A stretch of 64,000 nucleotides of DNA from Opitutales bacterium UBA5694 (lineage in GTDB: Bacteria; Verrucomicrobiota; Verrucomicrobiia; Opitutales; Opitutaceae). The position numbers and the translations under genes are program-made. Of the stretch, positions 20,464 to 29,679 are shown one piece after another (the stretch's first letter is position 1; each line of letters starts with the position of its first letter). The DNA lies in contig DIHO01000006.1 of the NCBI GenBank assembly GCA_002420185.1, forward strand, positions 1 through 64,000. The letters run 5' to 3'. The notes under the pieces are model-generated. The model worked only from the letters and a program-made list of their open reading frames with translations. It ran no database searches and had not been told where the DNA came from.

Positions 20464-21579
20464 ATGAAGCCCATTTCAATACTCCTCACTTTAGCATTTA
20501 CTTTTTTCCTCAATCACATCTGCCCAGCGGAAATCACTGAAAGTTTAATTTTCAGGTCCGGAGAAGAGGGCTACTCCAACTACCGCATTCCCTCCCTTAT
20601 CACCACCAAAAGCGGATCGCTTCTCGCATTCTGTGAAGCACGCAAGGAGCACCGCGGGGATAGTGGCAACATCGATCTCGTGGTAAAACGGTCAACTGAT
20701 GGAGGGAAGACCTGGTCTCCTCCCCTTACAGTCTGGGACGCGGGCGACCACACAGCGGGAAATCCCTGCCCAGTTATCGACCAGAGGACGGGCCGCATAA
20801 TCAATATTGTCTGCTGGAATCTCGCCACTGATCACGGGAGAGATCTGCATGCAGGAACAAGCACGGATACGCGGCGCGTCTACCAGACCCATTCCGACGA
20901 CGATGGACTCACCTGGTCGAAACCGCAAGAGATTACCACAACGGTCAAGAAGCCCTCTTGGTGGTGGTACGCCACGGGACCCGGTATTGGGATTCAACTA
21001 CAAAACGGACCACACAAGGGCCGGTTAGTCATCCCCGCCAATCATACCGCCAAAGGACATTACGGAGCCCATACTCTATATAGTGATGATGGGGGTGCCT
21101 CTTGGAAGATCAGCGAAATCATTAAACCCACCGTAAACGAGAGTCAGGTCGTCGCACTCTCAGATGGACGTCTGATGATGAATATGCGATCGCAGGGTAC
21201 CGGAGACACCAAACGCCCCTACTCCGGCTACCGATCCATTGCCTACAGTAGTGACAATGGGGAAAGCTGGACTCACCCTGTGTTTGATGATGAGCTCAGC
21301 GACCCTATTTGCCAGGCGAGCATCATCCGCTACGACGCGAACCGCATTCTATTCTCCAACCCGAATTCACCGGTCAGCCTTGAGCGAGGTCCACGTGAAC
21401 AAATGACGGTACGCCTCAGCAACGACGATGGTCGAACTTGGGCCAAGGAGCTCCTCATCTACAAAGGCCCCTCCGCTTATTCCTGCTTGGCTAAGATTCC
21501 CAACGGGAAAATCGGCTTACTGTATGAGAAAGATAAAGACATCGCCTTCGCCCGATTCTCCATCGATCAAATCAGGTGA
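20464..21579 (+). CDS. Exo-alpha-sialidase-like protein (BNR/Asp-box, GH33 type)
   Basis: From ATG 20464 the product is 371 aa, with a signal peptide (ISILLTLAFTFFLNHICPA); an ATG at 20422 is in frame but adds 14 polar residues. The mature protein opens with FRSGEEGYSNYRIPSLI, the conserved RIP motif carrying an active-site Arg. Asp-box repeats occur five times (STDGGKTW, SDDDGLTW, SDDGGASW, SSDNGESW, SNDDGRTW). This six-bladed propeller family cleaves terminal sialic or related nonulosonic acids. No sialic-acid catabolic genes are nearby, so another sugar acid, or scavenging only, is possible. It is secreted, like the flanking sulfatases. Confidence 0.88.
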   Translation: MKPISILLTLAFTFFLNHICPAEITESLIFRSGEEGYSNYRIPSLITTKSGSLLAFCEARKEHRGDSGNIDLVVKRSTDGGKTWSPPLTVWDAGDHTAGNPCPVIDQRTGRIINIVCWNLATDHGRDLHAGTSTDTRRVYQTHSDDDGLTWSKPQEITTTVKKPSWWWYATGPGIGIQLQNGPHKGRLVIPANHTAKGHYGAHTLYSDDGGASWKISEIIKPTVNESQVVALSDGRLMMNMRSQGTGDTKRPYSGYRSIAYSSDNGESWTHPVFDDELSDPICQASIIRYDANRILFSNPNSPVSLERGPREQMTVRLSNDDGRTWAKELLIYKGPSAYSCLAKIPNGKIGLLYEKDKDIAFARFSIDQIR

Positions 21580-21652
21580 GAATACTCCAATATTTCGCTG
21601 GCCAACAGTCGTGCCTCTAAGAAATTCCCCATTCAATCCCACGGTAAGTAAT

Positions 21653-21920
21653 ATGAGAAACTACAAATCCAAAGGGATTCTCATTCTGCAGTTTACCTTT
21701 TCATTTTTCATTTCGGAGCACAGAGCGTTCCGCCGCCAATGTTAATCCAAACGTCCTCTTAATATCTGTGGACGACATGAACAACTGAGTGGGCTTCCTA
21801 GGTTCTGATCGCATTCCCATTCCGCATATTGACGGGTTGGCCGATCGAGGTCTCCTTTTTTCCAACGCCTCTGCTCCAAGTCCCAAATACACCCCCAGCC
21901 GTGCCGCTTGCCCCATGAGT
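21653..21920 (+). pseudogene. 5' remnant of a secreted sulfatase with the catalytic Cys mutated
   Basis: An ATG at 21653 begins a signal-like stretch. After a frameshift the sequence reads NPNVLLISVDDMNN, a TGA at 21786-21788 where Trp is expected, then VGFLGSDRIPIPHIDGLADR and YTPSRAACPM. This is the sulfatase N-terminus with the formylglycine Cys of CTPSR changed to Tyr (TAC, 21888-21890). Nothing of the rest of the gene follows. Three independent lesions show it is dead. Confidence 0.75.
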
Positions 21921-22040
21921 CAACTTCTTACGAGGCCCCCGCCGGTCATTCATCCTGTAGGCCAGTCCTATTGCGGTTTAGATCAGTCGATAAGAAAGAT
22001 ACGAAGTAAAATAACCCCCCAAGAGATACTTTTTGGTGGC

Positions 22041-22091
22041 GGGCGATCTCCGAGCACCCACAATAGAAGCGTGGTTCAGGCTTCAAGCCTG
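22041..22091. repeat. Dispersed intergenic repeat with palindrome
   Basis: The 20 bases at 22041-22060 (GGGCGATCTCCGAGCACCCA) recur exactly at 44526-44545. About 20 bases further on is the near-perfect palindrome AGGCTTCAAGCCT. The rest of the gap between the sulfatase remnant and the next gene (to 22304) shows nothing coding. The element may be an extragenic repeat of the REP or MITE type. Confidence 0.45.
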
Positions 22092-22304
22092 TTCTAATTG
22101 ACAGCAAACAGGCAGGATGTCTGTTTTGACTAGGAACGCTGCTCTAAGATTACCCTCTACGAAAGTCAAAAACATCTCCACCTAAAAGCAACGGTCTGCG
22201 ACAACAGTCTTCGCCTGTCAGGCTATCCGTTTCATGAGATTCGAGACATTTATTCATAAGGAGCGGAATAAACCCGCCCCAATTTATTTCCGAATTTCGC
22301 AAGA

Positions 22305-23744
22305 CTACTCTCCTTCGTACAACGGGTTGGACCGCATCGGGTCGGCATTAACTTCCACCCTCCATGCTCTCATTTCATCAAGAAGGCTTTGAGTAAGCCC
22401 CGAATGAACATCGGCGAGATTATTTTGCTCCCCCACATCCAATGCTAAGTTGTAAAGCTCCAAATCTCCTGTATCCAGTATTTCAATCAATTTCCAGTGA
22501 CCCTTGCGAATAACGGTTGCGGGAAAGTTCTGTGGATGCTGATTGTAATGCGGGTAATGCCAGAAGAGCGACTCGCGATCGATCCTGCTTCGCCCTTTTA
22601 ACACAGATGAAAGATCTACTCCATCCACATGCTGCAAAGGTCTTTTCGGCAATCCAGTAGCTCCCAAGATGGTTGGATAAAAATCAGTACTGATGACCGG
22701 CTCGTCCGAAATCGATCCCGGTTCGGTCACGCCGGGCCATTTCACAATAACTGGCACCCTCAATCCACCCTCATAGTTCGACCCTTTATTAGCCCGCAAA
22801 GGCGAGTTGTCGGTCGCTTTGGACATTCCACCATTGTCGCTCGTGAAAATGACCATTGTATTCTCTTCGATCTCCTTCTCGCGTAAAGCCGTCATCAGCC
22901 GCCCTACGCCATCGTCGACCGTCTCTACCATCGCCGCATAGCGGGGATCCCCCTGCCGCTGTTCTTCGGGAACCTTCTCGTATTGGGCAACTTTCTCAGA
23001 CTTTCCCTGCAACGGTGTGTGAACCGCATACAATGACATCATCAGAAAGAAGGGCTTCTCCGAGTTTTCGCGTATAAATTTATCTCCTTCTTCCATCAAG
23101 CGATCGGTCAGGTAATCTCCTTCCTTACCTTCAATTGGGCTCTCCTTGAAAACCTTGAGGTCCGTGGTTGGAATTCGCCAGGATCCTTCAAACGGATACC
23201 AATAGCTTCCAGGTGCCCCGTAGTCGCGTCCCGCGACATTGATATCGAAGCCTTGATGTTCGGGATAGTAATAAGGCAGCGGACCCAAGTGCCACTTGCC
23301 CATGAAGGCCGTCTTGTAACCGCCCTCACGCAATGCCTCAGCGACCGTGAATTCCTCCAACGGGAGATTGGAGAGGTAACGAGCCTCTTGCAGCTTGTTT
23401 TTCTTCGCGTCCCAACGACCTGAAGGGAGCCATTGAGTCAAAAGAAGCCGAGCCGGATACTTGCCCGCCATAATAGCGGCCCGCGTGGGTGAACAGACAT
23501 TGCAGGCCGCATACCCATTGGTGAAACGCAACCCCTCCCTGGCTAACTGGTCGATATGAGGGGTTTTGTAGTAGTTGCTCCCATTGGCTCCAATGTCCAT
23601 CCAACCTAAATCGTCGATGAGAAAGAAAACTATGTTGAGGGGTTTCTCAGCTAAGGATGAAAAATGAACGAAGATAAACGAGAAAACCAGAAGTTGGAGC
23701 TTATGCCGGGATCGGGGGTTAAAAAACAACATACGTAACACCAT
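22305..23744 (-). CDS. Secreted sulfatase (C-S-P-T-R type)
   Basis: The 479-aa type I sulfatase has a hydrophobic signal peptide (LQLLVFSFIFVHFSSLA) after a short basic N-terminus. The core begins LNIVFFLIDDLGWMDIGANG, and the formylglycine motif is C84-S-P-T-R88 in CNVCSPTRAAIMAGKYPARL. Further landmarks are GKWHLGPLPYYYPEHQGFD, FTSDNGGMSKATDNSPLR, YEGGLRVPVIVKWPG and LFWHYPHYNQHPQNFP. It closely resembles in layout the signal-less sulfatase at 7.2-8.6 kb (both end with an HYPHY block), so the two probably act on similar sulfated sugars in different compartments. It stands alone on this strand. Confidence 0.93.
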   Translation of the reverse strand: MVLRMLFFNPRSRHKLQLLVFSFIFVHFSSLAEKPLNIVFFLIDDLGWMDIGANGSNYYKTPHIDQLAREGLRFTNGYAACNVCSPTRAAIMAGKYPARLLLTQWLPSGRWDAKKNKLQEARYLSNLPLEEFTVAEALREGGYKTAFMGKWHLGPLPYYYPEHQGFDINVAGRDYGAPGSYWYPFEGSWRIPTTDLKVFKESPIEGKEGDYLTDRLMEEGDKFIRENSEKPFFLMMSLYAVHTPLQGKSEKVAQYEKVPEEQRQGDPRYAAMVETVDDGVGRLMTALREKEIEENTMVIFTSDNGGMSKATDNSPLRANKGSNYEGGLRVPVIVKWPGVTEPGSISDEPVISTDFYPTILGATGLPKRPLQHVDGVDLSSVLKGRSRIDRESLFWHYPHYNQHPQNFPATVIRKGHWKLIEILDTGDLELYNLALDVGEQNNLADVHSGLTQSLLDEMRAWRVEVNADPMRSNPLYEGE

Positions 23745-23958
23745 CGTTTAATTAGCGTAGAAATCAAAGCAATATGCAACCAATACGAATCGGCTAACTA
23801 TATCCGTCTGGAAACGCTCGCCACATATTCACTACTCGATGGCAAACGAATACAGCTGGGCATTAAAAAGGTTAAACTCTACTTGAAAAGAATCCTCTCG
23901 TACCGGGCTAGATGGGTTTTCGAAATTAACCCGTTTATCAATCGAATCCACTATCTAG

Positions 23959-25251
23959 CTAGGACTGCACAGACCATTCCGGCGGGTGTTTCAACTGGTG
24001 TAGCATCTCGCCGGCCTTTCGAACGAGCAGCACGCCCTCATTTTCGCGGTTCGCAAAATCCTCGATATTGATCGTTGCCGGATGACGGTACCCCACATTT
24101 ATTTGATGACAAACGTTCTCGGCAATCTGGGTCGCGATAGTCAGTTTGATCCGACATTGCTCCTTCCCATTTAACATTTTCCCAATACCGCGTACATGCG
24201 TGGAATGAGCCAGAACGCCCCACGGGTAATGCTTGAAATGATCCCATTGCTCCAAAAAGTAGTCCCGGCAGTGATAGCCTATCTCCATCATTGTCTTTCC
24301 GTGGGTGACCGAAACCTCGGTAATATGAGGTGCAAAAATGATCAACTCACCACCATCCGCAACGACCGGTTCCAGCTTGTACATTCCCTTCCCGCCGGTC
24401 CACAAATCCTCATACATCGGTGGCACACATGAGAGTACCGTATGGAACGGTTTATTTTTTATAGTAATGTGGGTAAGACGGGACACTTCGCTCGCATGAT
24501 CCCAAGCGGCCTCTGGCGAGCCGGCAAACAATCCGGCAAGCGATTTGTCTGGACGGACGACCATGCAGAAACACTTCTTTTGAATATCTAATAGTGCACC
24601 CGCCTTATCCACGACCTTGCGTACAGGAGTCCACTTATTACCGATTATCATAGGATTGGTCACAACCGCACCGAGCCAATGGAAGAAATTGAGAATCTGT
24701 GGCCCCCCTACGCCGGGAAAAAGGTATTTGTTACCACCGGAAAACCCAACCACCTCATGGGGAAACACGGGACCGATAATGATTACTTCGTCGTAATCGT
24801 AGAGACGTTTGTTGATCTCGACCGGCACATCCATGGCGAAGCGGCCGTCAGTGAGAAGGCTAATTTCCTCCTTGGTAATAGTCCCGATGTTTTTGAGTTC
24901 CGCAGGATTGTCCCACTCGTGATTGATGAAAGCAACGTCGCGATACTGGCTCGTGCGGTCCTCCATGGAAATTTCCAGCCGAGAGCAAATCGCCGCCTCG
25001 GCCATAGGCTGATGGGTGCCGAGAGCAATCATAACGTCGAACTGTTTCGTCGCTCGATTGAGCTGATCGAACAGCTTTTTGAAAACCAAACCGACTGGCG
25101 CCGTACGGGTTCCGTCGGGTACAATCAACAGGATACGTTTGCCTTGGTAATCCGACACCGGACACATGTCGCTGACCAAACTGTCCACCTGTTCATCAGA
25201 AACCACACCCTTTTCCGAAGCGATGGCGGAGAATACCTGTTCATTACCCAT
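23959..25251 (-). CDS. LarA-family (DUF2088) nickel-pincer racemase homologue
   Basis: The 430-aa homologue of nickel-dependent lactate racemase LarA and other 2-hydroxyacid racemases is cytoplasmic. The positions that bind the pincer cofactor and catalyse hydride transfer in LarA appear conserved: VPDGTRTAP (D46, R49), ALGTH (H80), PVFPHEVVGFSGGNKYLFPG (H165, K175) and NFFHW (H191). The family interconverts enantiomers of lactate, malate or other 2-hydroxyacids. No larB, larC or larE cofactor genes are in the window. A downstream product of non-phosphorylating fucose oxidation is L-lactate, so lactate is a plausible substrate, but this is inference. It is monocistronic, after a 618-bp upstream gap. 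Confidence 0.82.
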   Translation of the reverse strand: MGNEQVFSAIASEKGVVSDEQVDSLVSDMCPVSDYQGKRILLIVPDGTRTAPVGLVFKKLFDQLNRATKQFDVMIALGTHQPMAEAAICSRLEISMEDRTSQYRDVAFINHEWDNPAELKNIGTITKEEISLLTDGRFAMDVPVEINKRLYDYDEVIIIGPVFPHEVVGFSGGNKYLFPGVGGPQILNFFHWLGAVVTNPMIIGNKWTPVRKVVDKAGALLDIQKKCFCMVVRPDKSLAGLFAGSPEAAWDHASEVSRLTHITIKNKPFHTVLSCVPPMYEDLWTGGKGMYKLEPVVADGGELIIFAPHITEVSVTHGKTMMEIGYHCRDYFLEQWDHFKHYPWGVLAHSTHVRGIGKMLNGKEQCRIKLTIATQIAENVCHQINVGYRHPATINIEDFANRENEGVLLVRKAGEMLHQLKHPPEWSVQS

Positions 25252-25869
25252 AAATATATCCGTTCGTTGCCAACCTTGTTAGGTTAAACAACTTGGACTG
25301 ATAGAACAAGTTTATTGGCCCTGCTAGATTAAAACCTTATGATTGAGAATTTTTAAGAGCATCGTTCCTGAGAACAGGATTAATTATAGAGACTGCGGTG
25401 CAAGACTTCCGACAAATACCTAGCCTCTGAGACCTTATTCTTAGGGCAGAAGATCGGAGTATTGACGGAGTGACTGCACCTAGAAAAAGTGGATACGGCA
25501 TGGGTATCGAGTTCGTTAAGTTGCCCCGGATACTAGGCCCGCAGCGTTGGTGCCATCAAAAGTTCACCCAAGAGAGATAGTGCCGCCCAACTCGAATCCC
25601 TATTTCTTGAGTTGAAAGGCGATCGCTGAGTTCAATAAGAATGAATCTTAAAATTGCATGTGTTTTTACCTGACTTTATGCCGAGAGCGTGTTTCACATA
25701 CTTCAATAATTTGCGACGGAGACTGGGCTGACTAACCTTAAGTAGTCGCAACCTTCACAAATCTTATGCGGTTCACTAGCGATCGTTTGACCGATCTCTC
25801 GACTCATCGAGCATCCCTCTATGCCAAAGGAAGCTTGCCCCGCCATTTCGAAAACCCAACCTAACGATT
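25252..25869. other. 618-bp intergenic gap with no supported gene
   Basis: This is the divergent region between the racemase homologue and the phosphatase gene. No convincing reading frame, tRNA or strong hairpin terminator is visible. A short frame around 25470-25530 reads APRKSGYGMGIEFVKLPR, which vaguely recalls the end of a PilZ-type domain, but it is too short to call. The sequence has the look of decayed DNA plus promoters. Confidence 0.4.
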
Positions 25870-27309
25870 ATGAAACGTTCTCCTTTTCGAATAATCCTAG
25901 TCCTGGCTACCCTGATCTCCACCGCTCATGCCCAGCCTTACTTCGGCAACGGGATAAAGATCGGCGAAACCACTGACCATTCGACGCGGGTGTGGGTAAG
26001 ATTGACGGAGCGAGCGGAACCCAAATGGGAGGGATTGAAATGGATTGGAACAGCAGATAGAAATTTTGATGTCGGTGAATTGGGCGAAAAGCAATTTCCA
26101 CAGGGAGCAGTGCTATCAGATATGGAGGGAAGCTTAATGGGCTCCAAGGGAAGCATCCGGCTTAGGTGGTGGCCGGAGAACCGGCCAAACTCGAAGTCGC
26201 AGACCGATTGGTTGACCGTCGATTCAAATCGCGACTACACGCGGCAAGTGACCCTCGAGAATCTAGAATCGAATCAACGCTATAAACTGGAGATTGAAAG
26301 TCGTCCAGTCAGTGGCAAAACGGGGGAATCCCTCTCAGCTTCCTTTCGTACGGCACTGGGTGCAAATGCGAGCGAACCGTTTCGCTTCGTGATTTCGACC
26401 TGTCAAAGCTGGATAACTCGTGACAAAGGGACGAAAGGTCTCCAGATCTACGAAAACATGCTGGATCTAAATCCGGCTTTCTTCGCTCACATGGGGGATA
26501 TCGTCTATTACGATAAGCGAAGTGCCGGCGGGGACGTGGATGCTCTAACCCCAGAATTGGCGCGTTTTCATTGGAACCGTTGGTACGGATGCTCGGATAT
26601 CATCAATTTCCATACGCAGGTGCCCAGCTTCTTTATCAAAGACGATCATGACACCGTCACCAACGATAGTGTCCCTGGCGACCAAGTGGGTGATCTTTCA
26701 TGGGTCAGAGGGCTCTCGATTTTTCGCGAGCAAGTTCCCATGGGACATCCGACCTACCGAGGTCGTCGCTGGAGCCAAGACCTGGAATTCTGGTTTGTAG
26801 AAGGCCGCGACTACCGGAGTCCGAATGATATGCCTGACGGGCCAGACAAGACGATCTGGGGAATGGAGCAAAAGGCTTGGTTCAAGGAAGGAGTTCTAGC
26901 TTCCGACGCGCCCTTCAAGATCCTGTTCTCGCCCACGCCGATTGTTGGCCCAGATCGGAAGAACAAGAAAGACAATCATTCCAATGACAACTGGAAACAT
27001 GAAGGAGACGAGATTCGAAAGTTCTGTGCGGAAAACAACGTGATCGTGATTTGCGGCGACCGGCATTGGCAATATCACAGCAAAGACGATAAGACCGGGG
27101 TGCACGAGTTCTCTTCAGGAGCGTCTTCGCCCAAGCATGTTGGCGGGTTTTCAATGGATCTGAAAACCGACGAGCATCAGTACCTCGCTATTATTGCGGG
27201 CTTTCTCAGCGGCGAAATAATGAAGGAAGCCGATCAAACCAAGCTGACCTTCAGACACCATCGCACCGATGGGAGCGTCGCCTACGAGCATACCTTCTCG
27301 TCGAGCTGA
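25870..27309 (+). CDS. Secreted PhoD-like alkaline phosphatase/phosphodiesterase
   Basis: The 479-aa product has a Sec-type signal peptide (RIILVLATLISTAHA). An N-terminal Ig/FN3-like domain (GIKIGETTDHSTRVWVRL) precedes the metallophosphatase domain, with metal-binding motifs HMGDIVYYD, IKDDHD and ICGDRHWQYHS. PhoD-family enzymes cleave phosphate mono- or diesters outside the cytoplasm with iron and calcium. The classical PhoD proteins use Tat; here no twin-arginine is visible, as in many marine PhoD-like proteins. It is a single gene on its strand with no Pho-box recognised, so regulation is unknown. Confidence 0.87.
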   Translation: MKRSPFRIILVLATLISTAHAQPYFGNGIKIGETTDHSTRVWVRLTERAEPKWEGLKWIGTADRNFDVGELGEKQFPQGAVLSDMEGSLMGSKGSIRLRWWPENRPNSKSQTDWLTVDSNRDYTRQVTLENLESNQRYKLEIESRPVSGKTGESLSASFRTALGANASEPFRFVISTCQSWITRDKGTKGLQIYENMLDLNPAFFAHMGDIVYYDKRSAGGDVDALTPELARFHWNRWYGCSDIINFHTQVPSFFIKDDHDTVTNDSVPGDQVGDLSWVRGLSIFREQVPMGHPTYRGRRWSQDLEFWFVEGRDYRSPNDMPDGPDKTIWGMEQKAWFKEGVLASDAPFKILFSPTPIVGPDRKNKKDNHSNDNWKHEGDEIRKFCAENNVIVICGDRHWQYHSKDDKTGVHEFSSGASSPKHVGGFSMDLKTDEHQYLAIIAGFLSGEIMKEADQTKLTFRHHRTDGSVAYEHTFSSS

Positions 27310-27452
27310 AGCATCCAAACCCAGTATTTTAGCAGAAGCACTAAAATATTTATACAGTATACATGACTCGCAGAAGGCCATAGTTAGTCATTCCGCTTTT
27401 GCTGATTATGCTATTTGTTCCTAACCACACCGAGGTGTAGACTCCGCATAGT

Positions 27453-27509
27453 CCCAACATCTTTTTCATCTTCTTGGATGACCTAGGATACGATGATTGG
27501 TGCAAGCTG
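27453..27509 (+). pseudogene. Sulfatase N-terminal strand remnant
   Basis: The bases encode PNIFFIFLDDLGYDDW, which matches the opening metal-binding strand of type I sulfatases (PNILFIFVDDLGYGD). The frame continues with unrelated residues to a stop, and no formylglycine motif follows. The surrounding 390-bp gap before the antiporter gene holds no other gene. It is a small relic, with a modest chance of coincidence. Confidence 0.5.
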
Positions 27510-27699
27510 CGGAAGTGGATCGAAAAGTCGAGATTGAACAGCAAATCGGAACAGTCGTGATTTCCATTGGGAACTAGATCGAATTGGCGACAACTCACGC
27601 GATCCAATGAAAGATTAAACCAGGGAGTGTCTCAACTTACGATTCGCCCATTCTCGTTTTTGCTGTGCTTCTCACGCTACTCAACCTATAAGAGCTCTC

Positions 27700-29157
27700 A
27701 TGTGTCGCCCCTCCACTCAGAAAACCAGCCTTCTTCAAGCGCTATTCCCCGTTCTGGGACTTGTAATCGTACTCTCCTACGGCTTGATCATCCGTCCGCA
27801 CGTGCAACACCTTAATGCATTCCCCTTAGAGATCGTATTCCTAACGGCAGCGGTTATAGCCATTTCGCAACTAGCATGGCTGGGGTTTTACTGGCAGGAA
27901 ATTCAAGACTCCATTGTCAGAAAACTGGCCAAGGCCTTCCCCACCATTCTGATCCTTTTTACCATAGGCATGATTATTGGGAGCTGGATAGTTTCAGGAA
28001 CAATCCCCATGATGATCTACTATGGTATCAAGATCATCAATCCTGGATATATCTACGTAATATCTTTTCTTGTTGCCTCTGTGTTCTCCACATGCACCGG
28101 AACCTCTTGGGGATCCATCGGAACCGTTGGCCTGGTTCTCATCGGCGTGGCGGCGACCATTGATGCCAATCTTTCCATCACGGCTGGTGCAATCATCGGT
28201 GGGGCGTTTTTTGGCGATAAAATGTCGCCGCTATCAGACACGACAAACGTAGCCGCACTCGCAGCAGAAGTTCCTCTTTGGGACCACATCCAGTCCATGA
28301 TGTATACCACCATGCCGTCAGCTTTTTTGACAACGATCCTCTATTTCATATTAGGATTCGTGTATCCAGTCGAAGCTAGCGGCACAGAGGCAGTCGCACA
28401 AACACAGGCAATACTGGATGGGATCGACACGATGTTTAACTTCAATGTCCTATTACTGCTACCAGTCGCCGTTGTCCTCTATGGTTCGATCAACCGCAAA
28501 TCCACCTTGCCTGTGCTCGTCGCATCATCATTTTCCGCCTGCACCCTTGCTATCCTATTCCAGCAAACTTCACTAGCGGATGTTATCCAGTCTCTTTACA
28601 AGGGATATGATACCTCCATGGCCGTTTGGATGACCGAATTTCCAACCGAACTGAGTACGCTTTTTAACCGAGGTGGGCTATATGAGTTGAGTGAACCAGT
28701 CATTATTTCGATCATTGTTTTTGTCTACGTGGGGGCTGTAGACAAAATTAACGCTATGCCCATCATCGTAGATCGGGTATTCGGGTTTGCGAAATCGAGG
28801 TCGTCTACGATCCTGGCGACCCTCGCCTCCACTTCATTTATAAACGCGTTCACATCGAACCAGATGGCGGCCAGTTTCATCGTTGGCGAAGCCTTCCACA
28901 AAAACTACGACCGGAAAGGCATGCCAAGAAAACTACTTTCTCGGTCGCTGGAAGATTCGGGTACGATGATCGAAAATCTGATACCTTGGCACACTACCGC
29001 GATTTTCATCGGAGCAACATTGGGCGTTTCAGCGGGTGAATACTGGCAATGGCAATTTCTTTCGCTCATCAATTTCGTCGTAGCGATCACCTATGCCCTA
29101 ACCGGCTTTGGCTGCTTCTATAAAGCACCGCTGAAAGCCGAAGTGTCCGATTCATAA
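27700..29157 (+). CDS. nhaC: NhaC-family Na+/H+ antiporter
   Basis: The 485-aa polytopic inner-membrane protein has about 11-12 hydrophobic segments. NhaC landmarks include SVFSTCTGTSWGSIGTVG, then GAIIGGAFFGDKMSPLSDTT, and SRSLEDSGTMIENLIPWHT near the C-terminus. The family exchanges external protons for internal sodium, or couples sodium gradients to export of metabolites; some members are malate/lactate antiporters. The ATG at 27700 gives a normal short cytoplasmic N-terminus. The gene is monocistronic. A marine, sodium-rich habitat would suit it. The alternative role as a 2-hydroxyacid/lactate exchanger is worth noting because a LarA homologue is nearby. Confidence 0.92.
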   Translation: MCRPSTQKTSLLQALFPVLGLVIVLSYGLIIRPHVQHLNAFPLEIVFLTAAVIAISQLAWLGFYWQEIQDSIVRKLAKAFPTILILFTIGMIIGSWIVSGTIPMMIYYGIKIINPGYIYVISFLVASVFSTCTGTSWGSIGTVGLVLIGVAATIDANLSITAGAIIGGAFFGDKMSPLSDTTNVAALAAEVPLWDHIQSMMYTTMPSAFLTTILYFILGFVYPVEASGTEAVAQTQAILDGIDTMFNFNVLLLLPVAVVLYGSINRKSTLPVLVASSFSACTLAILFQQTSLADVIQSLYKGYDTSMAVWMTEFPTELSTLFNRGGLYELSEPVIISIIVFVYVGAVDKINAMPIIVDRVFGFAKSRSSTILATLASTSFINAFTSNQMAASFIVGEAFHKNYDRKGMPRKLLSRSLEDSGTMIENLIPWHTTAIFIGATLGVSAGEYWQWQFLSLINFVVAITYALTGFGCFYKAPLKAEVSDS

Positions 29158-29679
29158 GCGACAATTTTCGTCTTATAGATATCGATAAAGTTGAACCCGG
29201 TCCCCATTAGATAAAACTTTGTAGAAAAAGAATACGATTCGGCACGAGGAAAAACGACCCCTCGACCGAAGGCACTGATGGATTTCTTGCCACCCGATAG
29301 CAAAACCTTTTCCGAGGACTGCTTTTGAGGTATTCTCGAGCTGTTATCGCTCAAACGTTACCAATGCCCCAACTGTCAAGATTCCTAGGCGGGGCATCAT
29401 TCCTCGCATGCTCCCAACACAAGTGTTGGTAGGATGTTAGGCTGAGAACTCCCGCTTCAAACCCCTTAATTGTGTTGGCTCGTCTCCAACATAAGGAAGA
29501 TTCTCTATTTTATGTTAAGACGGCACTTCATGATCGAATGACAAGCCGATTGTCAATAGGGCTACCTCAGATGGCCAATGGTACCTCTTCAACTCGGGGT
29601 TAACGGTACCTTTAGAATATTCAGTATGACTCAATTCCCCCTTGATAACTTGGTTAACTTGTACGTCCATTAGTTGCCA
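29158..29679. other. 522-bp gap with two related hairpins
   Basis: No gene is supported here. Two hairpins share the same arm: CCAACACAAGTGTTGG at 29414-29429 and, about 50 bases later, TGTTGG and CCAACA arms separated by a 7-base loop near 29473-29493. Neither is followed by a T-tract, so they are not obvious terminators. They could be operator or RNA elements between nhaC and the aminotransferase. Confidence 0.35.

Noticed and set aside
24679..25287. Plus-strand frame of 202 codons opposite the racemase homologue
   Set aside because: The LarA signatures on the other strand are decisive. This frame is its mirror artefact.
29118..29354. Minus-strand frame of 78 codons after nhaC
   Set aside because: It overlaps the nhaC 3' end, lacks a ribosome-binding site, and no family is evident. 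A relic cannot be excluded, but there is no support.
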